Assembly (NCBI RefSeq): GCF_017877055.1
Contig: NZ_JAGIPG010000001.1
Coordinates: 1,674,001 to 1,738,000, forward strand
Direction of reading: 5' to 3'
DNA: 64,000 bases
Source of the DNA: Neorhizobium galegae
GTDB taxonomy: Bacteria > Pseudomonadota > Alphaproteobacteria > Rhizobiales > Rhizobiaceae
Both the position numbers and the translations under genes were made by a program. Shown piece after piece: positions 8,873 to 16,982 of this stretch; positions within the stretch are counted from its first letter, which is position 1; each line of letters opens with the position of its first letter. The notes below the pieces were generated by a model. It saw only the letters and a list, made by a program, of their open reading frames with translations. It had not been told where the DNA came from and ran no database searches.

Positions 8873-9706
8873 ATGAAGGTCCTTTCCCAGAACACCGCCT
8901 TCGGCGGCATGCAGGGCGTGTTCATGCACCCGTCCGAGGCCTGCAACTGCGAGATGACGTTTGCCGTCTTCGTGCCGCCGCAGGCGATCAAGGAGCCCTG
9001 CCCGGTTGTCTGGTATCTGTCAGGCCTCACCTGCACCCATGCCAATGTCATGGAAAAGGGCGAATACCGGCGGATGGCCGCCGAGCTCGGCCTCATCGTC
9101 ATCTGCCCGGATACCAGCCCGCGCGGCAATGACGTGCCCGACGAGCTCACCAACTGGCAGATGGGCAAGGGCGCCGGATTCTATCTCGACGCCACGGAGA
9201 AGCCCTGGGCCGAACACTACCAGATGTACACCTACATCACCGAGGAACTGCCGAATTTCGCCAGCCAGCATTTTCGCATGGACATGGACCGCCAGGGTAT
9301 TTTCGGCCATTCCATGGGCGGTCACGGCGCCATGACCATCGCGCTGAAGAACCCGGAGCGCTTCAAGAGCTGCTCCGCCTTCGCGCCGATCGTCGAGCCA
9401 TCGACGGCCGACTGGTCGGCGCCGGCCTTCGAGAAATATCTTGGCCCGGACCGCGCAGCCTGGCGGCAATACGATGCCTGTGCCCTGGTCGAAGACGGCG
9501 CCCGCTTCCCTGAGTTCCTGATCGACCAGGGCAAGGCGGACGGCTTTTTGGAAAACGGCCTGCGCCCCTGGCTGTTCGAGGAGGCGGTCAAGGGAACGGA
9601 TATCGACGTGACGCTGCGCCTGCACGAGCGCTACGACCACTCCTATTATTTCATCTCGACCTTCATGGACGACCATCTCCGCTGGCACGCGGAACGGCTG
9701 GGCTAA
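8873..9706 (+). CDS. fghA: S-formylglutathione hydrolase
   Basis: This enzyme hydrolyses S-formylglutathione to formate and glutathione, the step after the class III alcohol dehydrogenase encoded upstream. The 277-residue alpha/beta hydrolase of the esterase D family has the nucleophile motif GHSMGGHGA (Ser147), a conserved aspartate in LIDQGKAD (about 223) and the histidine in RYDHSYYF (about 256). The oxyanion region LSGLTCTHAN is also conserved. The ATG at 8873 follows AAGGAGCACCG, a good ribosome site, and the upstream in-frame extension is not coding. The pair with frmA makes glutathione-dependent formaldehyde oxidation complete in this window. Confidence 0.95.
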   Translation: MKVLSQNTAFGGMQGVFMHPSEACNCEMTFAVFVPPQAIKEPCPVVWYLSGLTCTHANVMEKGEYRRMAAELGLIVICPDTSPRGNDVPDELTNWQMGKGAGFYLDATEKPWAEHYQMYTYITEELPNFASQHFRMDMDRQGIFGHSMGGHGAMTIALKNPERFKSCSAFAPIVEPSTADWSAPAFEKYLGPDRAAWRQYDACALVEDGARFPEFLIDQGKADGFLENGLRPWLFEEAVKGTDIDVTLRLHERYDHSYYFISTFMDDHLRWHAERLG

Positions 9707-9743
9707 GCTTGATCAACAGCAGGCTCGGATATATTCCATATGC

Positions 9744-9995
9744 ATGGAGATTCACTGGTCGGACGAAAAGAATGATCTTCTCAAACAGAAGTTCGGGTTC
9801 GGCTTCGAGAGGATCGTGATCGCCTTGAGTGAGGGCATGCTCCTTGATGACCGCCGCCACGTGAATATCGAGCGGTATGCGCATCAGCGTCAAATGGTCG
9901 TGGAAATCGAAGGCTATGCCTTCATAGTACCTTATGTCGAAACGGAGGAAGGGGTTTTTCTGAAAACCTTTTTCCCCAGCCGCAAGGCAACCTGA
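9744..9995 (+). CDS. BrnT/DUF4258-like toxin of a toxin-antitoxin pair
   Basis: An 83-residue basic protein: IHWSDEKNDLLKQKFGFGFERI, then a segment with the pattern HQRQMVVEIEGYAFIVPYVE and a C-terminal FLKTFFPSRKAT. This resembles small BrnT/DUF4258-type toxins, which adopt a RelE-like fold and usually act on RNA. No single catalytic residue can be proved here. It is followed after 23 bases by a small ribbon-helix-helix-like gene, giving the toxin-first order known for BrnTA and HigBA. It starts 37 bases after fghA, and the base composition is less GC-rich than its neighbours, which suggests acquisition. Confidence 0.7.
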   Translation: MEIHWSDEKNDLLKQKFGFGFERIVIALSEGMLLDDRRHVNIERYAHQRQMVVEIEGYAFIVPYVETEEGVFLKTFFPSRKAT

Positions 9996-10018
9996 GACTA
10001 TCTGAGGGGTGAGAAGCC

Positions 10019-10285
10019 GTGAGCAAGGGCAAACTTGGCAGTGAACTGAGCGAGCAGGAAATCATCGCGCTCTCGGAGACCGACGAATGGGTGCCGGTTG
10101 ATGAAATCGAAGAACGCAAACGTCTCTGGCAGGATGCTGCGCGCAACGCGATCGATGGCAAGCGGCAGAGGATTTCCATTTCCATTCCGGAAAGAGATCT
10201 CGCGCGCCTGAAAGCCAAGGCGCTTGAACAGGGCATGCCCTATCAGACGCTGATCAATTCGATCCTGCACAAATACGTGTCCTAA
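10019..10285 (+). CDS. Antitoxin, CopG/BrnA-like
   Basis: An 88-residue protein with an acidic N-terminal half (ELSEQEIIALSETDEW) and a C-terminal ribbon-helix-helix-like segment (RISISIPERDLARLKAKALE followed by GMPYQTLINSILHKYV). This is typical of antitoxins that bind DNA through a CopG fold and mask a partner toxin. The start is GTG at 10019, preceded by GAGGGGTGAG, a plausible ribosome site. The toxin-like gene lies 23 bases upstream on the same strand and both are probably in one transcript. The pair would normally repress its own promoter. Confidence 0.75.
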   Translation: MSKGKLGSELSEQEIIALSETDEWVPVDEIEERKRLWQDAARNAIDGKRQRISISIPERDLARLKAKALEQGMPYQTLINSILHKYVS

Positions 10286-10288
10286 GTC

Positions 10289-10777
10289 TCACGGAAACAG
10301 CGCGGTCGCCATGGTTGGGCGGCGCTGGCCGTCGAGGCGGAATTCGCCGGAGATGCGGTCGGCGATCTTTTCGGCGAGGTCACGGTCCGCGGTGTCCCCG
10401 TCCAGCAGGTAGATCGAGGTCTTGAACGTCCCCTTGGCGACCGGTTCGCCGCTGTTGACCGAAATTGCCTGCACCGTCACCTTCGCCTCATGCCGGCTGC
10501 CGATCAGCATCGGAACATGCGACATCTCGTCGATCCGCACCGAAATGATCGTCCGTGGCAGGGCGATCGATCTGGTGGTTGCCCGGATCGCCTCGTCGAC
10601 CAGCATGTCGGTGGCGATCACCAGTCCTTTCGGCACGTCGGGCCGTGCGGTCACGAAGGCGCCGCGCACGTCGTAAAGAAGCTTCTCCTGCGCCGTGTTT
10701 GCCTGTTCCAGACGGAACGACATCAGCGGCAAGGCCGTCAGCACAATGAAAGCGAAACGAAACAGGCGACGGAACAT
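10289..10777 (-). CDS. Exported protein of unknown function
   Basis: A 162-residue protein with an N-terminal hydrophobic signal (FAFIVLTALPLMSF) and a periplasmic-type body. The segment TTRSIALPRTIISVRIDEMSHVPMLIGSRHEAKVTVQAIS is beta-rich and the C-terminal part has EKIADRISGEF. I recognise no enzyme motif. It converges with the antitoxin gene after only four bases and is followed upstream by the ATP12 gene run on the same strand, although a 57-base gap separates it from that gene. Confidence 0.7.
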   Translation of the reverse strand: MFRRLFRFAFIVLTALPLMSFRLEQANTAQEKLLYDVRGAFVTARPDVPKGLVIATDMLVDEAIRATTRSIALPRTIISVRIDEMSHVPMLIGSRHEAKVTVQAISVNSGEPVAKGTFKTSIYLLDGDTADRDLAEKIADRISGEFRLDGQRRPTMATALFP

Positions 10778-10834
10778 GAACGGACCCGGAAAACGGCACG
10801 TTCCGATGTTCCAACGAACAGGGTTATAGAAGCA

Positions 10835-11626
10835 TTAAACGGCGGGCTTCAAAGCAAGAAAAGTTTCGGTTGCGGCCCGCATTTCTTCAAGCCGTTTTGC
10901 TCGACGATGTTCGGCCTCCGCGTCCGTACCCCAATGTTCGTTCGTCCAGTCCTCGTCGAGATGGGCGAGCGCCCAGGCCTCGTCGGCAGTGAGCCGGCCT
11001 TCCGCGAAGGCGAGCGCCAGGATCGCCGAACCGGTCAGCGTCGTTACCGTGTGGAGGACGGCGAGTTCGATCGGCGTATCGTATTTCTTCAGCGTCACCG
11101 CGAAGGCGGCGGTCGCCTCCTTCGGCTGCTCCTGGGGCATCACACCCTCGACCAGGATGAAGCGCGCGCCGCGTTCGTTCGCGGCCCAATCGATGATCGG
11201 ATCCCAGAGTTCGTTCTGGCGCGCGACCAGGTTTTCCGGCGCCTCGGCGCGATAGCAGAGCATGTCGCTCGAGGAGAACCGCAGGATATCCTCGAACACC
11301 GCTTGGCGGTCGGTGGCGATGCCGTCGATCGCGGTATTGACGAGCCGCGTCACCGGCATGGTGCCGGGATCGATGACATCCACCTGGTTCGCCCACTCGT
11401 CGCGGATCAGTTCTGCAAGCCGGGCGGTCGGAGCGACCAGCCCGTTCTTGGCAGGCGTCCTGACCGGTCGTCCATCGAGATGGATGGCGTGGCCGCCCTC
11501 GCCTTCGGCAACCGACACTTCCTTATAGAAGCGTTTCGGCAGCGGCTTGTGCATCTGGATCTGAGCCCGCCGCGTCGGGTCCGGATGGCTCAGTGCTTCG
11601 GAGGGATCGGGAAACATGTCACGCAT
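10835..11626 (-). CDS. ATP12-family F1 ATPase assembly chaperone
   Basis: A 263-residue protein matching ATP12. In mitochondria ATP12 binds the F1 alpha subunit during assembly. Alphaproteobacteria encode the ancestral form. Recognisable features are RFYKEVSVAEGEGGHAIHLD, the DGRPVRTPAK motif, the DMLCYRAE segment and a C-terminal WALAHLDEDWTNEHWG. It is cytoplasmic with no signal. It is the last gene of the minus-strand run crcB-rluC-HAD-ATP12, with 12 bases between it and the HAD gene, so it is very likely co-transcribed with them. Confidence 0.92.
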   Translation of the reverse strand: MRDMFPDPSEALSHPDPTRRAQIQMHKPLPKRFYKEVSVAEGEGGHAIHLDGRPVRTPAKNGLVAPTARLAELIRDEWANQVDVIDPGTMPVTRLVNTAIDGIATDRQAVFEDILRFSSSDMLCYRAEAPENLVARQNELWDPIIDWAANERGARFILVEGVMPQEQPKEATAAFAVTLKKYDTPIELAVLHTVTTLTGSAILALAFAEGRLTADEAWALAHLDEDWTNEHWGTDAEAEHRRAKRLEEMRAATETFLALKPAV

Positions 11627-11638
11627 GGAAATAAAACC

Positions 11639-12292
11639 TCAGCCGATATGGCTCAGCAATTCGCTCGGATGATGGATGATGGCGTCGGCTCCGGCCTTGT
11701 TCAGCTCGTCCACCGAGGCGTAACCCCATGCGACGCCGATCGCCGTGGCGCCGGCCGCCTTCGCCATCTGCATATCGTAAATGGCATCGCCGATGACAAG
11801 GGTGTCGGAAGGCTGCATGCCGGTCTCGTCGCAGCATTCGGCCACCATCGCCGGGTGCGGCTTCGACGGGCAATCGTCGGCGGTGCGCGACACGGTAAAA
11901 TACCTGTCGAAACCATGCGTCTCCATCACGAGCTTCAGGCCCCGCCGTGATTTTCCGGTCACCGCGCCGATCACCAGGTCCGCGCGCGGACCGATCGTGT
12001 CGATCAGCTCGCGGATCCCTCCGAACAACGGCTCCTTGAAGCCGAGATCCTGGCGGACGACGGCAAACAGCGTCTTGTAATAGGTCATCATCTCGACGGC
12101 TTCGTCGTCCGCATGCGGCTTGCCCTGCATGCGGGCGATCGCGATGTCGAGCGTGAGCCCGATGATTGCCTTGGTGTCTTCCACCATCGGTTCCGGCTTG
12201 CCGAAATGGGCGAAGGTGCGGCGCATGGTTTCATGGATCAGGTTTGCGCTGTCGACCAGCGTGCCGTCGCAATCGAAAAGGACCAGTTTCAT
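11639..12292 (-). CDS. HAD-superfamily hydrolase, phosphoglycolate phosphatase-like
   Basis: A 217-residue HAD hydrolase. Motif I is FDCDGTLVDS (Asp8 nucleophile, Asp10), motif II lies in VIGAVTGKSRRG, and motifs III/IV include CPSKPHPAM and VIGDAIYDMQMAKAAG. The helical cap between motif I and II is the type seen in phosphoglycolate phosphatase (Gph) and related enzymes. The substrate is not determined by sequence alone. Its ATG overlaps the stop of the pseudouridine synthase gene by four bases, a coupled pair found together in many Rhizobiaceae. Confidence 0.88.
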   Translation of the reverse strand: MKLVLFDCDGTLVDSANLIHETMRRTFAHFGKPEPMVEDTKAIIGLTLDIAIARMQGKPHADDEAVEMMTYYKTLFAVVRQDLGFKEPLFGGIRELIDTIGPRADLVIGAVTGKSRRGLKLVMETHGFDRYFTVSRTADDCPSKPHPAMVAECCDETGMQPSDTLVIGDAIYDMQMAKAAGATAIGVAWGYASVDELNKAGADAIIHHPSELLSHIG

Positions 12293-13284
12293 TCTTCGTC
12301 GTCTTCCCTGCGGCCGTTTTCCATGTCGAAGCCGAGAAGGTTCCAGCTCTGCACCATATGCGGCGGCAAAGGTGCCGTGACCTTCAGCCGCCCGCCATTC
12401 GGATGCGGAATGTCGATATGGCGCGCGTGCAGATGCAGCTTCTTCTGGATACCGCCCGGAAAATCCCAGTTATGGTCGTCGTCGAAATATTTCGGGTCGC
12501 CGATGATCGGATGGCCGATATGCAGCGCATGGACGCGCAACTGGTGGGTACGGCCGGTATAGGGCTCCATCTCCAGCCAGCAGAGCGTCTGCGCCGCCAT
12601 TTCCAGCACCCGGTAATAGGACACCGCGTGGTCGGCGCCGTCCTCGCCGTGTTTCGCGATCCGCATGCGGTCGCCATCCGGCGTCTGTTCCTTCACCAGC
12701 CAGGTGGAAATCTTGTCCTCGTGTTTGCGCGGCACGCCCTTGACCAGCGCCCAATAGGTCTTCTTGGTGTCGCGCTCGCGAAATGCGGCCGTCAGCTTCT
12801 GAGCAGCACCGCGGGTGCGGGCGATCACCAGCACGCCGGATGTGTCGCGGTCGAGCCTGTGCACCAGCCGCGGCTTTTCGCCCTTCGGGCTTATCCAGCT
12901 GTCGAGCATCTGGTCGATATGGCGCGAGACGCCTGATCCGCCCTGCACCGCAAGGCCGGCCGGCTTGTTGAGCACGATGACCTTCTCGTCCTCGTGCAGC
13001 ACCATCCGCGACAGAAGTTCGAAATCGCTGGAATGCTTGAGGTCCTTGCCGGCGATCGGCCCGGTCTTTTTCGCATCGACCTCCATCGGCGGAATGCGCA
13101 CCGTCTGGCCCGGCTGCACGCGGGCGTCGGATTTTACCCGTCCGCCATCGACGCGCACCTGGCCGGAGCGCAGCAGTTTCTGCAGCGGCCCGAAGCCGAG
13201 GCCCGGATAGTGGATCTTGAACCAACGGTCGAGCCGCATGCCCGCTTCGTCCGCTTCGACGCGGATATGCTCGATGCCTGCCAT
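12289..13284 (-). CDS. RluC/RluD-family rRNA pseudouridine synthase
   Basis: A 331-residue enzyme with an N-terminal S4 RNA-binding domain (about 5-65; RLDRWFKIHYPGL and GQVRVDGGRVK) and a catalytic domain carrying the RluA-family motif HRLDRDTSG, with the catalytic aspartate at 145. Later motifs are YTGRTHQLRVH and GHPIIGDPKYF. Such enzymes isomerise specific uridines in 23S rRNA. The paralogue (RluC versus RluD) is not certain, although the length and S4 domain favour RluC. The ATG at 13284 is used. A TTG one codon upstream extends the frame. It overlaps the HAD gene by four bases. Confidence 0.9.
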   Translation of the reverse strand: MAGIEHIRVEADEAGMRLDRWFKIHYPGLGFGPLQKLLRSGQVRVDGGRVKSDARVQPGQTVRIPPMEVDAKKTGPIAGKDLKHSSDFELLSRMVLHEDEKVIVLNKPAGLAVQGGSGVSRHIDQMLDSWISPKGEKPRLVHRLDRDTSGVLVIARTRGAAQKLTAAFRERDTKKTYWALVKGVPRKHEDKISTWLVKEQTPDGDRMRIAKHGEDGADHAVSYYRVLEMAAQTLCWLEMEPYTGRTHQLRVHALHIGHPIIGDPKYFDDDHNWDFPGGIQKKLHLHARHIDIPHPNGGRLKVTAPLPPHMVQSWNLLGFDMENGRREDDEE

Positions 13285-13332
13285 CAAAGCTCTTTCATAT
13301 CTGGATGTGGGCCAACGGCCTTTGCCCGGTCT

Positions 13333-13710
13333 TTAGAGCATTGCCCGCCCGAGCGCCAGTCCGGCGAAAACCGCACCGAGCGAGATTGCAACGCTGGCGA
13401 CGATATAGGTGACGCCCACCATGGTCGCGCCCCGCTCCAGGAGCGACACGACATCCAGCGAAAAGGCCGAGAAGGTCGTGAAGCCGCCGAGAAAGCCGGT
13501 AATGATCAGCAACCGCATCTCCGGCGACGCATCGAACCGCCGGACGATGAGTTCGGCCAGAAAGCCGATCGCGAACGAGCCGGCGATGTTGACGGCAAGC
13601 GTCCCCCACGGAAACGCTGGCCCCCACAGGCGCAGCGCCCAGAGCCCGACGAGATAGCGGCAGACGGAGCCGATCGCTCCGCCGATGGCGACGAGAAGCA
13701 GGTTGGTCAT
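13333..13710 (-). CDS. crcB: Fluoride efflux channel CrcB/Fluc
   Basis: A 125-residue inner-membrane protein with four hydrophobic helices that forms a dual-topology dimeric fluoride channel. Family motifs are GGAIGSVCRYLVG at the N-terminus, GTLAVNIAGSF, and the conserved GGFTTFSAF that lines the fluoride path. One copy is enough for a homodimeric channel. I looked for a fluoride riboswitch in the 120 bases upstream and saw none. It is the first gene of the minus-strand run leading to rluC, 48 bases away. Confidence 0.93.
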   Translation of the reverse strand: MTNLLLVAIGGAIGSVCRYLVGLWALRLWGPAFPWGTLAVNIAGSFAIGFLAELIVRRFDASPEMRLLIITGFLGGFTTFSAFSLDVVSLLERGATMVGVTYIVASVAISLGAVFAGLALGRAML

Positions 13711-13834
13711 GGAACTTTCTCTAGGACAGAAGCGAGAATCGTCAAATCGATAAAATGCCGATGTTTTGTTTAAAGGGGAACAAATCAGGGCCGCCGTAAT
13801 TATCATATTCTGAGAAAAAAGAGTGATAGGCGCG

Positions 13835-14113
13835 ATGACACAACTGGTCAGCATATCGGCGAGCACCGCCGCCCTCGCCATCGAGGCCCTGAAGCCCGGT
13901 CGGCGCATCTCGGCCAAGGACCAGGTCAAGGACATCAAGGCCGATGCGGACCGTAACCAGCGCCGCGCCGAAAACGCCGGCGACCCCGGGGATACCGAAT
14001 TCATGATCCCCGCCACCACCGTTTCGCTCGACATGCTCACCGCCGACCAGAAGCCGCGCCAGCAGGTCACGTTCCACCAGGCCCAGTCGGCCTATCGCGA
14101 TCTGGAAGACTGA
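13835..14113 (+). CDS. Small protein of unknown function
   Basis: A 92-residue hydrophilic, mostly alpha-helical protein. It begins MTQLVSISASTAALAIEA and continues with a charged segment (RRISAKDQVKDIKADADRNQ). The C-terminus contains QVTFHQAQSAYRDLED. It has no signal peptide, membrane segment or motif I recognise. It is divergent from crcB and is followed 47 bases later by a hairpin terminator that lies within the 3' end of the opposing EAL gene, which supports a real transcript. Confidence 0.65.
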   Translation: MTQLVSISASTAALAIEALKPGRRISAKDQVKDIKADADRNQRRAENAGDPGDTEFMIPATTVSLDMLTADQKPRQQVTFHQAQSAYRDLED

Positions 14114-14130
14114 TCTCACCCGGCGAACCC

Positions 14131-15765
14131 TCAGGCCGCCACGCACCGGAAATTCTCCCGCCCGCTCCCCGAGCGGGCTTTTGCATTCCGGTGATAGTCG
14201 ATGAAATCCCCGGCCGGCAGCGGTTTCGAAAACAGCCAGCCCTGGCCGAAACTGACGTCGTGAGCCTTCAGATAGTCCGCCTGCTCTTCCGTCTCCACGC
14301 CTTCGGCGACGATCTGCAGGTCAAGCGTCTTTGCCATTTCGATGATGTGGCCGGTGACCGAGCTGGTGGCGCTATTGCGGCCGATCGTGTCGATGAAGGA
14401 CTTGTCGATCTTCAGCGCATCCATCGGTAGCCCCTGCAGGTATTGCAGGCTGGAATATCCCGTGCCGAAATCGTCGATCGCCACCGAGTGGCCTCTCCGC
14501 CGAGCCTCTGTCAATGTCGTCCGCGCAGCCTCGATGTCGATGAAGCCGCGTTCGGTGGCCTCCAGCCAGATCTGCCCTGCCCTTATCTCCGTCTTCGCGA
14601 GTTTCTTGTCGAGCATGTCGAGAATGCGACCGGATGTGACATCGGCGGCGGAAAGGTTGACGGCGATATGCAGCGAACTTTCCGCCTTCAGCAATCCCCC
14701 GAGATCGGTAATGATCGCTTCGATGACCTGGTCGGTGATTGGCTGAATGAGCCCGCTCTCCTCCGCAAGCGGAATGAACAGGTCCGGGCGCACCAGCGAG
14801 CCATCCGGCCGCCGCCACCGCACCAGTGCCTCGGCGCCAACGCAGATGCCGGTCTTGAGCTCGATGATCGGCTGGTAGTGGACGATGAATTCGCGCTTGC
14901 GCACCGCGATCGCCAGCTCACCGAGCGGCGACAGTCTTTTCTTGGACAGCCACACTACCACGCCGACGACGAAGATGGCGACGAAGGCGCCGACCGGCAG
15001 CAGCAGGAATTGTTCCTCCCGCAGCCTGCCCGCCAGGTTGGAGCGCGGCTCCATCGCGATCGCGATCAATCCCTTGTCGTGCGCCACCGCATAGAGCGCC
15101 GAGGAGGTCATGCCGTTTCTGGGCTCGTCGATCAGCGCCTTGACGAGGTCTGTTTCGGGGGAATTGAGTTCGTTGAGGACCATGCCTCGCTGGTTGGCGA
15201 GCGCCAGGGATATGTCGGGGTCCACCAGGATATCGACGAAACGGGCCGGATCGACCAGCACGTTGTAGGGGCCGTAGTGGAGCGCCATCATGGGATTGCC
15301 CATGCTGACCGCCGGCTGCACGCGGGTGGCCACTTCCACACCGTCAGGCGTCATGTAGTCGATCCACGGCCTGTCGACCTTGCGCTCCTCGATCCCCCAG
15401 GAGGTGCATTTCAACAGTCCGTTCTCGAAATAACCGACTTCCTTGACCGAGGGCGTATTGAAGGCGATCACCCGCATGCGGGCGATATGCTGGTCCGAGC
15501 AGGGCACCAGGCGCGGATAGGCGAGCGAATCGAGCGCCGCCCGCGCATCCTCGAACGTCCTGCTCGCACGCATGATCGTCTGCTCGGCGAGCCGTTCGAG
15601 ATTGTTCTGCTGTTTCTCGACCGTGATGATCCACGAAATATAGACCATCGCGACAATCGGAACGATTGCCCCGAGCAGGCCGAGGAAAATGGCCGCCGCA
15701 ATCACCCGAGAACGTCGCAGTTCCATTGCCGAAACCTTTGATGAGAGGTCTTGGGCGACATTCAT
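14131..15765 (-). CDS. Membrane c-di-GMP phosphodiesterase (CSS-motif plus EAL)
   Basis: A 544-residue protein: a membrane helix (about 20-46), a periplasmic CSS-type sensor domain (about 50-250, with conserved cysteines in RLVPCSDQ and LLKCTSWG), a second helix (about 255-277) and a cytoplasmic EAL domain (about 285-530). The EAL domain retains EALVRW, the DDFGTGYSS loop and the KIDKSF lysine region needed for metal-dependent hydrolysis of cyclic di-GMP, so it is probably active. The CSS domain is known to sense redox state in related proteins. No GGDEF domain is present. It is a single gene, divergent from nothing and convergent with a small gene. Confidence 0.9.
   Translation of the reverse strand: MNVAQDLSSKVSAMELRRSRVIAAAIFLGLLGAIVPIVAMVYISWIITVEKQQNNLERLAEQTIMRASRTFEDARAALDSLAYPRLVPCSDQHIARMRVIAFNTPSVKEVGYFENGLLKCTSWGIEERKVDRPWIDYMTPDGVEVATRVQPAVSMGNPMMALHYGPYNVLVDPARFVDILVDPDISLALANQRGMVLNELNSPETDLVKALIDEPRNGMTSSALYAVAHDKGLIAIAMEPRSNLAGRLREEQFLLLPVGAFVAIFVVGVVVWLSKKRLSPLGELAIAVRKREFIVHYQPIIELKTGICVGAEALVRWRRPDGSLVRPDLFIPLAEESGLIQPITDQVIEAIITDLGGLLKAESSLHIAVNLSAADVTSGRILDMLDKKLAKTEIRAGQIWLEATERGFIDIEAARTTLTEARRRGHSVAIDDFGTGYSSLQYLQGLPMDALKIDKSFIDTIGRNSATSSVTGHIIEMAKTLDLQIVAEGVETEEQADYLKAHDVSFGQGWLFSKPLPAGDFIDYHRNAKARSGSGRENFRCVAA
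14160..14178 (+). terminator. Rho-independent terminator of the small plus-strand gene
   Basis: An 8-bp perfect stem (GCCCGCTC / GAGCGGGC) with a 3-base loop is followed by TTTTGC on the plus strand. It terminates the gene ending at 14113 and lies inside the last codons of the opposing EAL gene. Confidence 0.7.
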
Positions 15766-15789
15766 CGCCGACTTCTGTTAAGATTCCTT

Positions 15790-15813
15790 GATACAACTCG
15801 ATCAGGTTGTATC
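15790..15813. promoter_or_regulatory. Palindrome upstream of the EAL gene, possible operator
   Basis: An 8-bp perfect inverted repeat (GATACAAC / GTTGTATC) with an 8-base spacer lies 25 bases upstream of the EAL start codon. Size and place fit a dimeric regulator site, but no known consensus is recognised. Confidence 0.35.
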
Positions 15814-15903
15814 GAAGCAACTCCTAAAACCCTGCCGGTTGCGGGCCGCCGACGCAAATCGGGCCGAATGCGCATCTCCGCCCAGGAAACCTAGGCAGCA
15901 TGT

Positions 15904-16389
15904 TTATGTTCGCCTGCCCGCGAAACGCAGCGGAAGCCCGTCGAAAGCTTTGATTTCCTTCAGGACGAAGGTCGTCTGCATTTCCTTGATGCGCGGCAGC
16001 CGCCGCAGCGTCGACATGGCGAAATCCGCATAGGCGTCGAGATCGGGTGAGACGACCTGCAGCAGGAAATCCGCGTCACCCGCGATACTGTAGCAGGCGA
16101 CGACCTCGTCCAGGCCGATCACTTCCGCTGCGAACGCTTCGGCTTCTTCTTCGCTATGGCTGTCGATCTTGACGCGGATGAAGGCAAGTACGCCGAGGCC
16201 GATCGCCTTTCGGTTCAGCACCGCCTTGTAGCCCTGGATGACGCCCGTCTCCTCGAGATGCCGCACGCGCCGCCAGCTTGGAGAGGTTGAAAGCCCGATC
16301 TTGTCGGCCAGCGCCTGATTGGTCAGGCGGCCATCGCCCTGCAAAGCCTCCAGAATTCTTATATCCGCCAGTTCGACGTCGTTCGCCAT
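15904..16389 (-). CDS. Lrp/AsnC family transcriptional regulator
   Basis: A 161-residue regulator with an N-terminal winged helix-turn-helix (about 3-62; GLSTSPSWRRVRHLEETGVI) and a C-terminal RAM ligand-binding/oligomerisation domain (about 70-150). These proteins sense amino acids. The effector here is unknown. It is divergent from the DUF2000 gene at 16527, 137 bases away, and Lrp-type regulators often control the adjacent divergent gene, so DUF2000 is its likely target. The ATG at 16389 is used rather than a TTG one codon upstream. Confidence 0.9.
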   Translation of the reverse strand: MANDVELADIRILEALQGDGRLTNQALADKIGLSTSPSWRRVRHLEETGVIQGYKAVLNRKAIGLGVLAFIRVKIDSHSEEEAEAFAAEVIGLDEVVACYSIAGDADFLLQVVSPDLDAYADFAMSTLRRLPRIKEMQTTFVLKEIKAFDGLPLRFAGRRT

Positions 16390-16526
16390 CAAAATCTACC
16401 TTTATTTCCCTCTCAAGAGGTAGACTCTACCCCAGGATTAGAAAATCTGGAAGCAAAAGGCAGGATCGACCGGACGATGCGGAGTAATCTGCAGGTCCTC
16501 TTCCACTGATGGATATCTTGCCACCT

Positions 16527-16943
16527 ATGACCGACGACATTCGCATCGCCATCATCGTCAACCCTTTCCTGCCGCTCGGCCTCGTCGCCAATACGGCCGG
16601 CGCCATCTCGATCGGCCTCGGCGCCCGCCTGCCTGCGCTCGCGGCTCGCCGGCTGACCGATCGCTAGGGCCGCACGATCGATATCAGTTCCGCACTGCCG
16701 GTGCCCATTTTGCAGGCGCAGCCCGACACGATCCGATCCTTGATGCTGAGGGCTGTGGAGCAACTCCAGAACCACGCCATCGTGCCTTTTCCGGCCTTCG
16801 CCAGGTCGCTGCATGACTATCGCGACTACGAGAACGCCTTCCCCGCCCGTGATCTGGCGGAGGAAGAGATCGACGGCCTTGGCCTCGCAGGCCCTTCGAA
16901 ATGGATAAAGTCGCTGACCGGCAGCCTCAAACTGCTGCGCTAG
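16527..16943 (+). pseudogene. DUF2000 family protein interrupted by an in-frame amber codon
   Basis: The frame reads continuously for 138 codons before its final stop, except for a TAG at 16665-16667 (codon 47). Before it are DIRIAIIVNPFLPLGLVANT and the strand ending RRLTDR. After it come GRTIDISSALPVPILQAQP, the segment DYRDYENAF and the ending LTGSLKLLR, all expected of DUF2000. The family usually has TDADGR where this gene has TDR-stop-GR, so the stop replaces one codon without a frameshift. An in-frame ATG six codons earlier (16509) is an alternative start. It is a recent nonsense mutation, a sequencing error or a readthrough site. The divergent Lrp gene probably regulates it. Confidence 0.8.
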
Positions 16944-16949
16944 AGACGA

Positions 16950-16975
16950 AGAGCCCGCTCTGGCGAGCGGGCTCT
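16950..16975. terminator. Bidirectional hairpin terminator
   Basis: An 11-bp perfect stem (AGAGCCCGCTC / GAGCGGGCTCT) with a 4-base loop lies between the convergent DUF2000 and PCu(A)C genes. T-richness after the stem is weak on both sides. Confidence 0.65.
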
Positions 16976-16982
16976 ATCATAC

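Noticed and set aside
13711..13830. A fluoride riboswitch upstream of crcB
   Set aside because: I looked for the conserved pseudoknot sequence pattern and did not find it.
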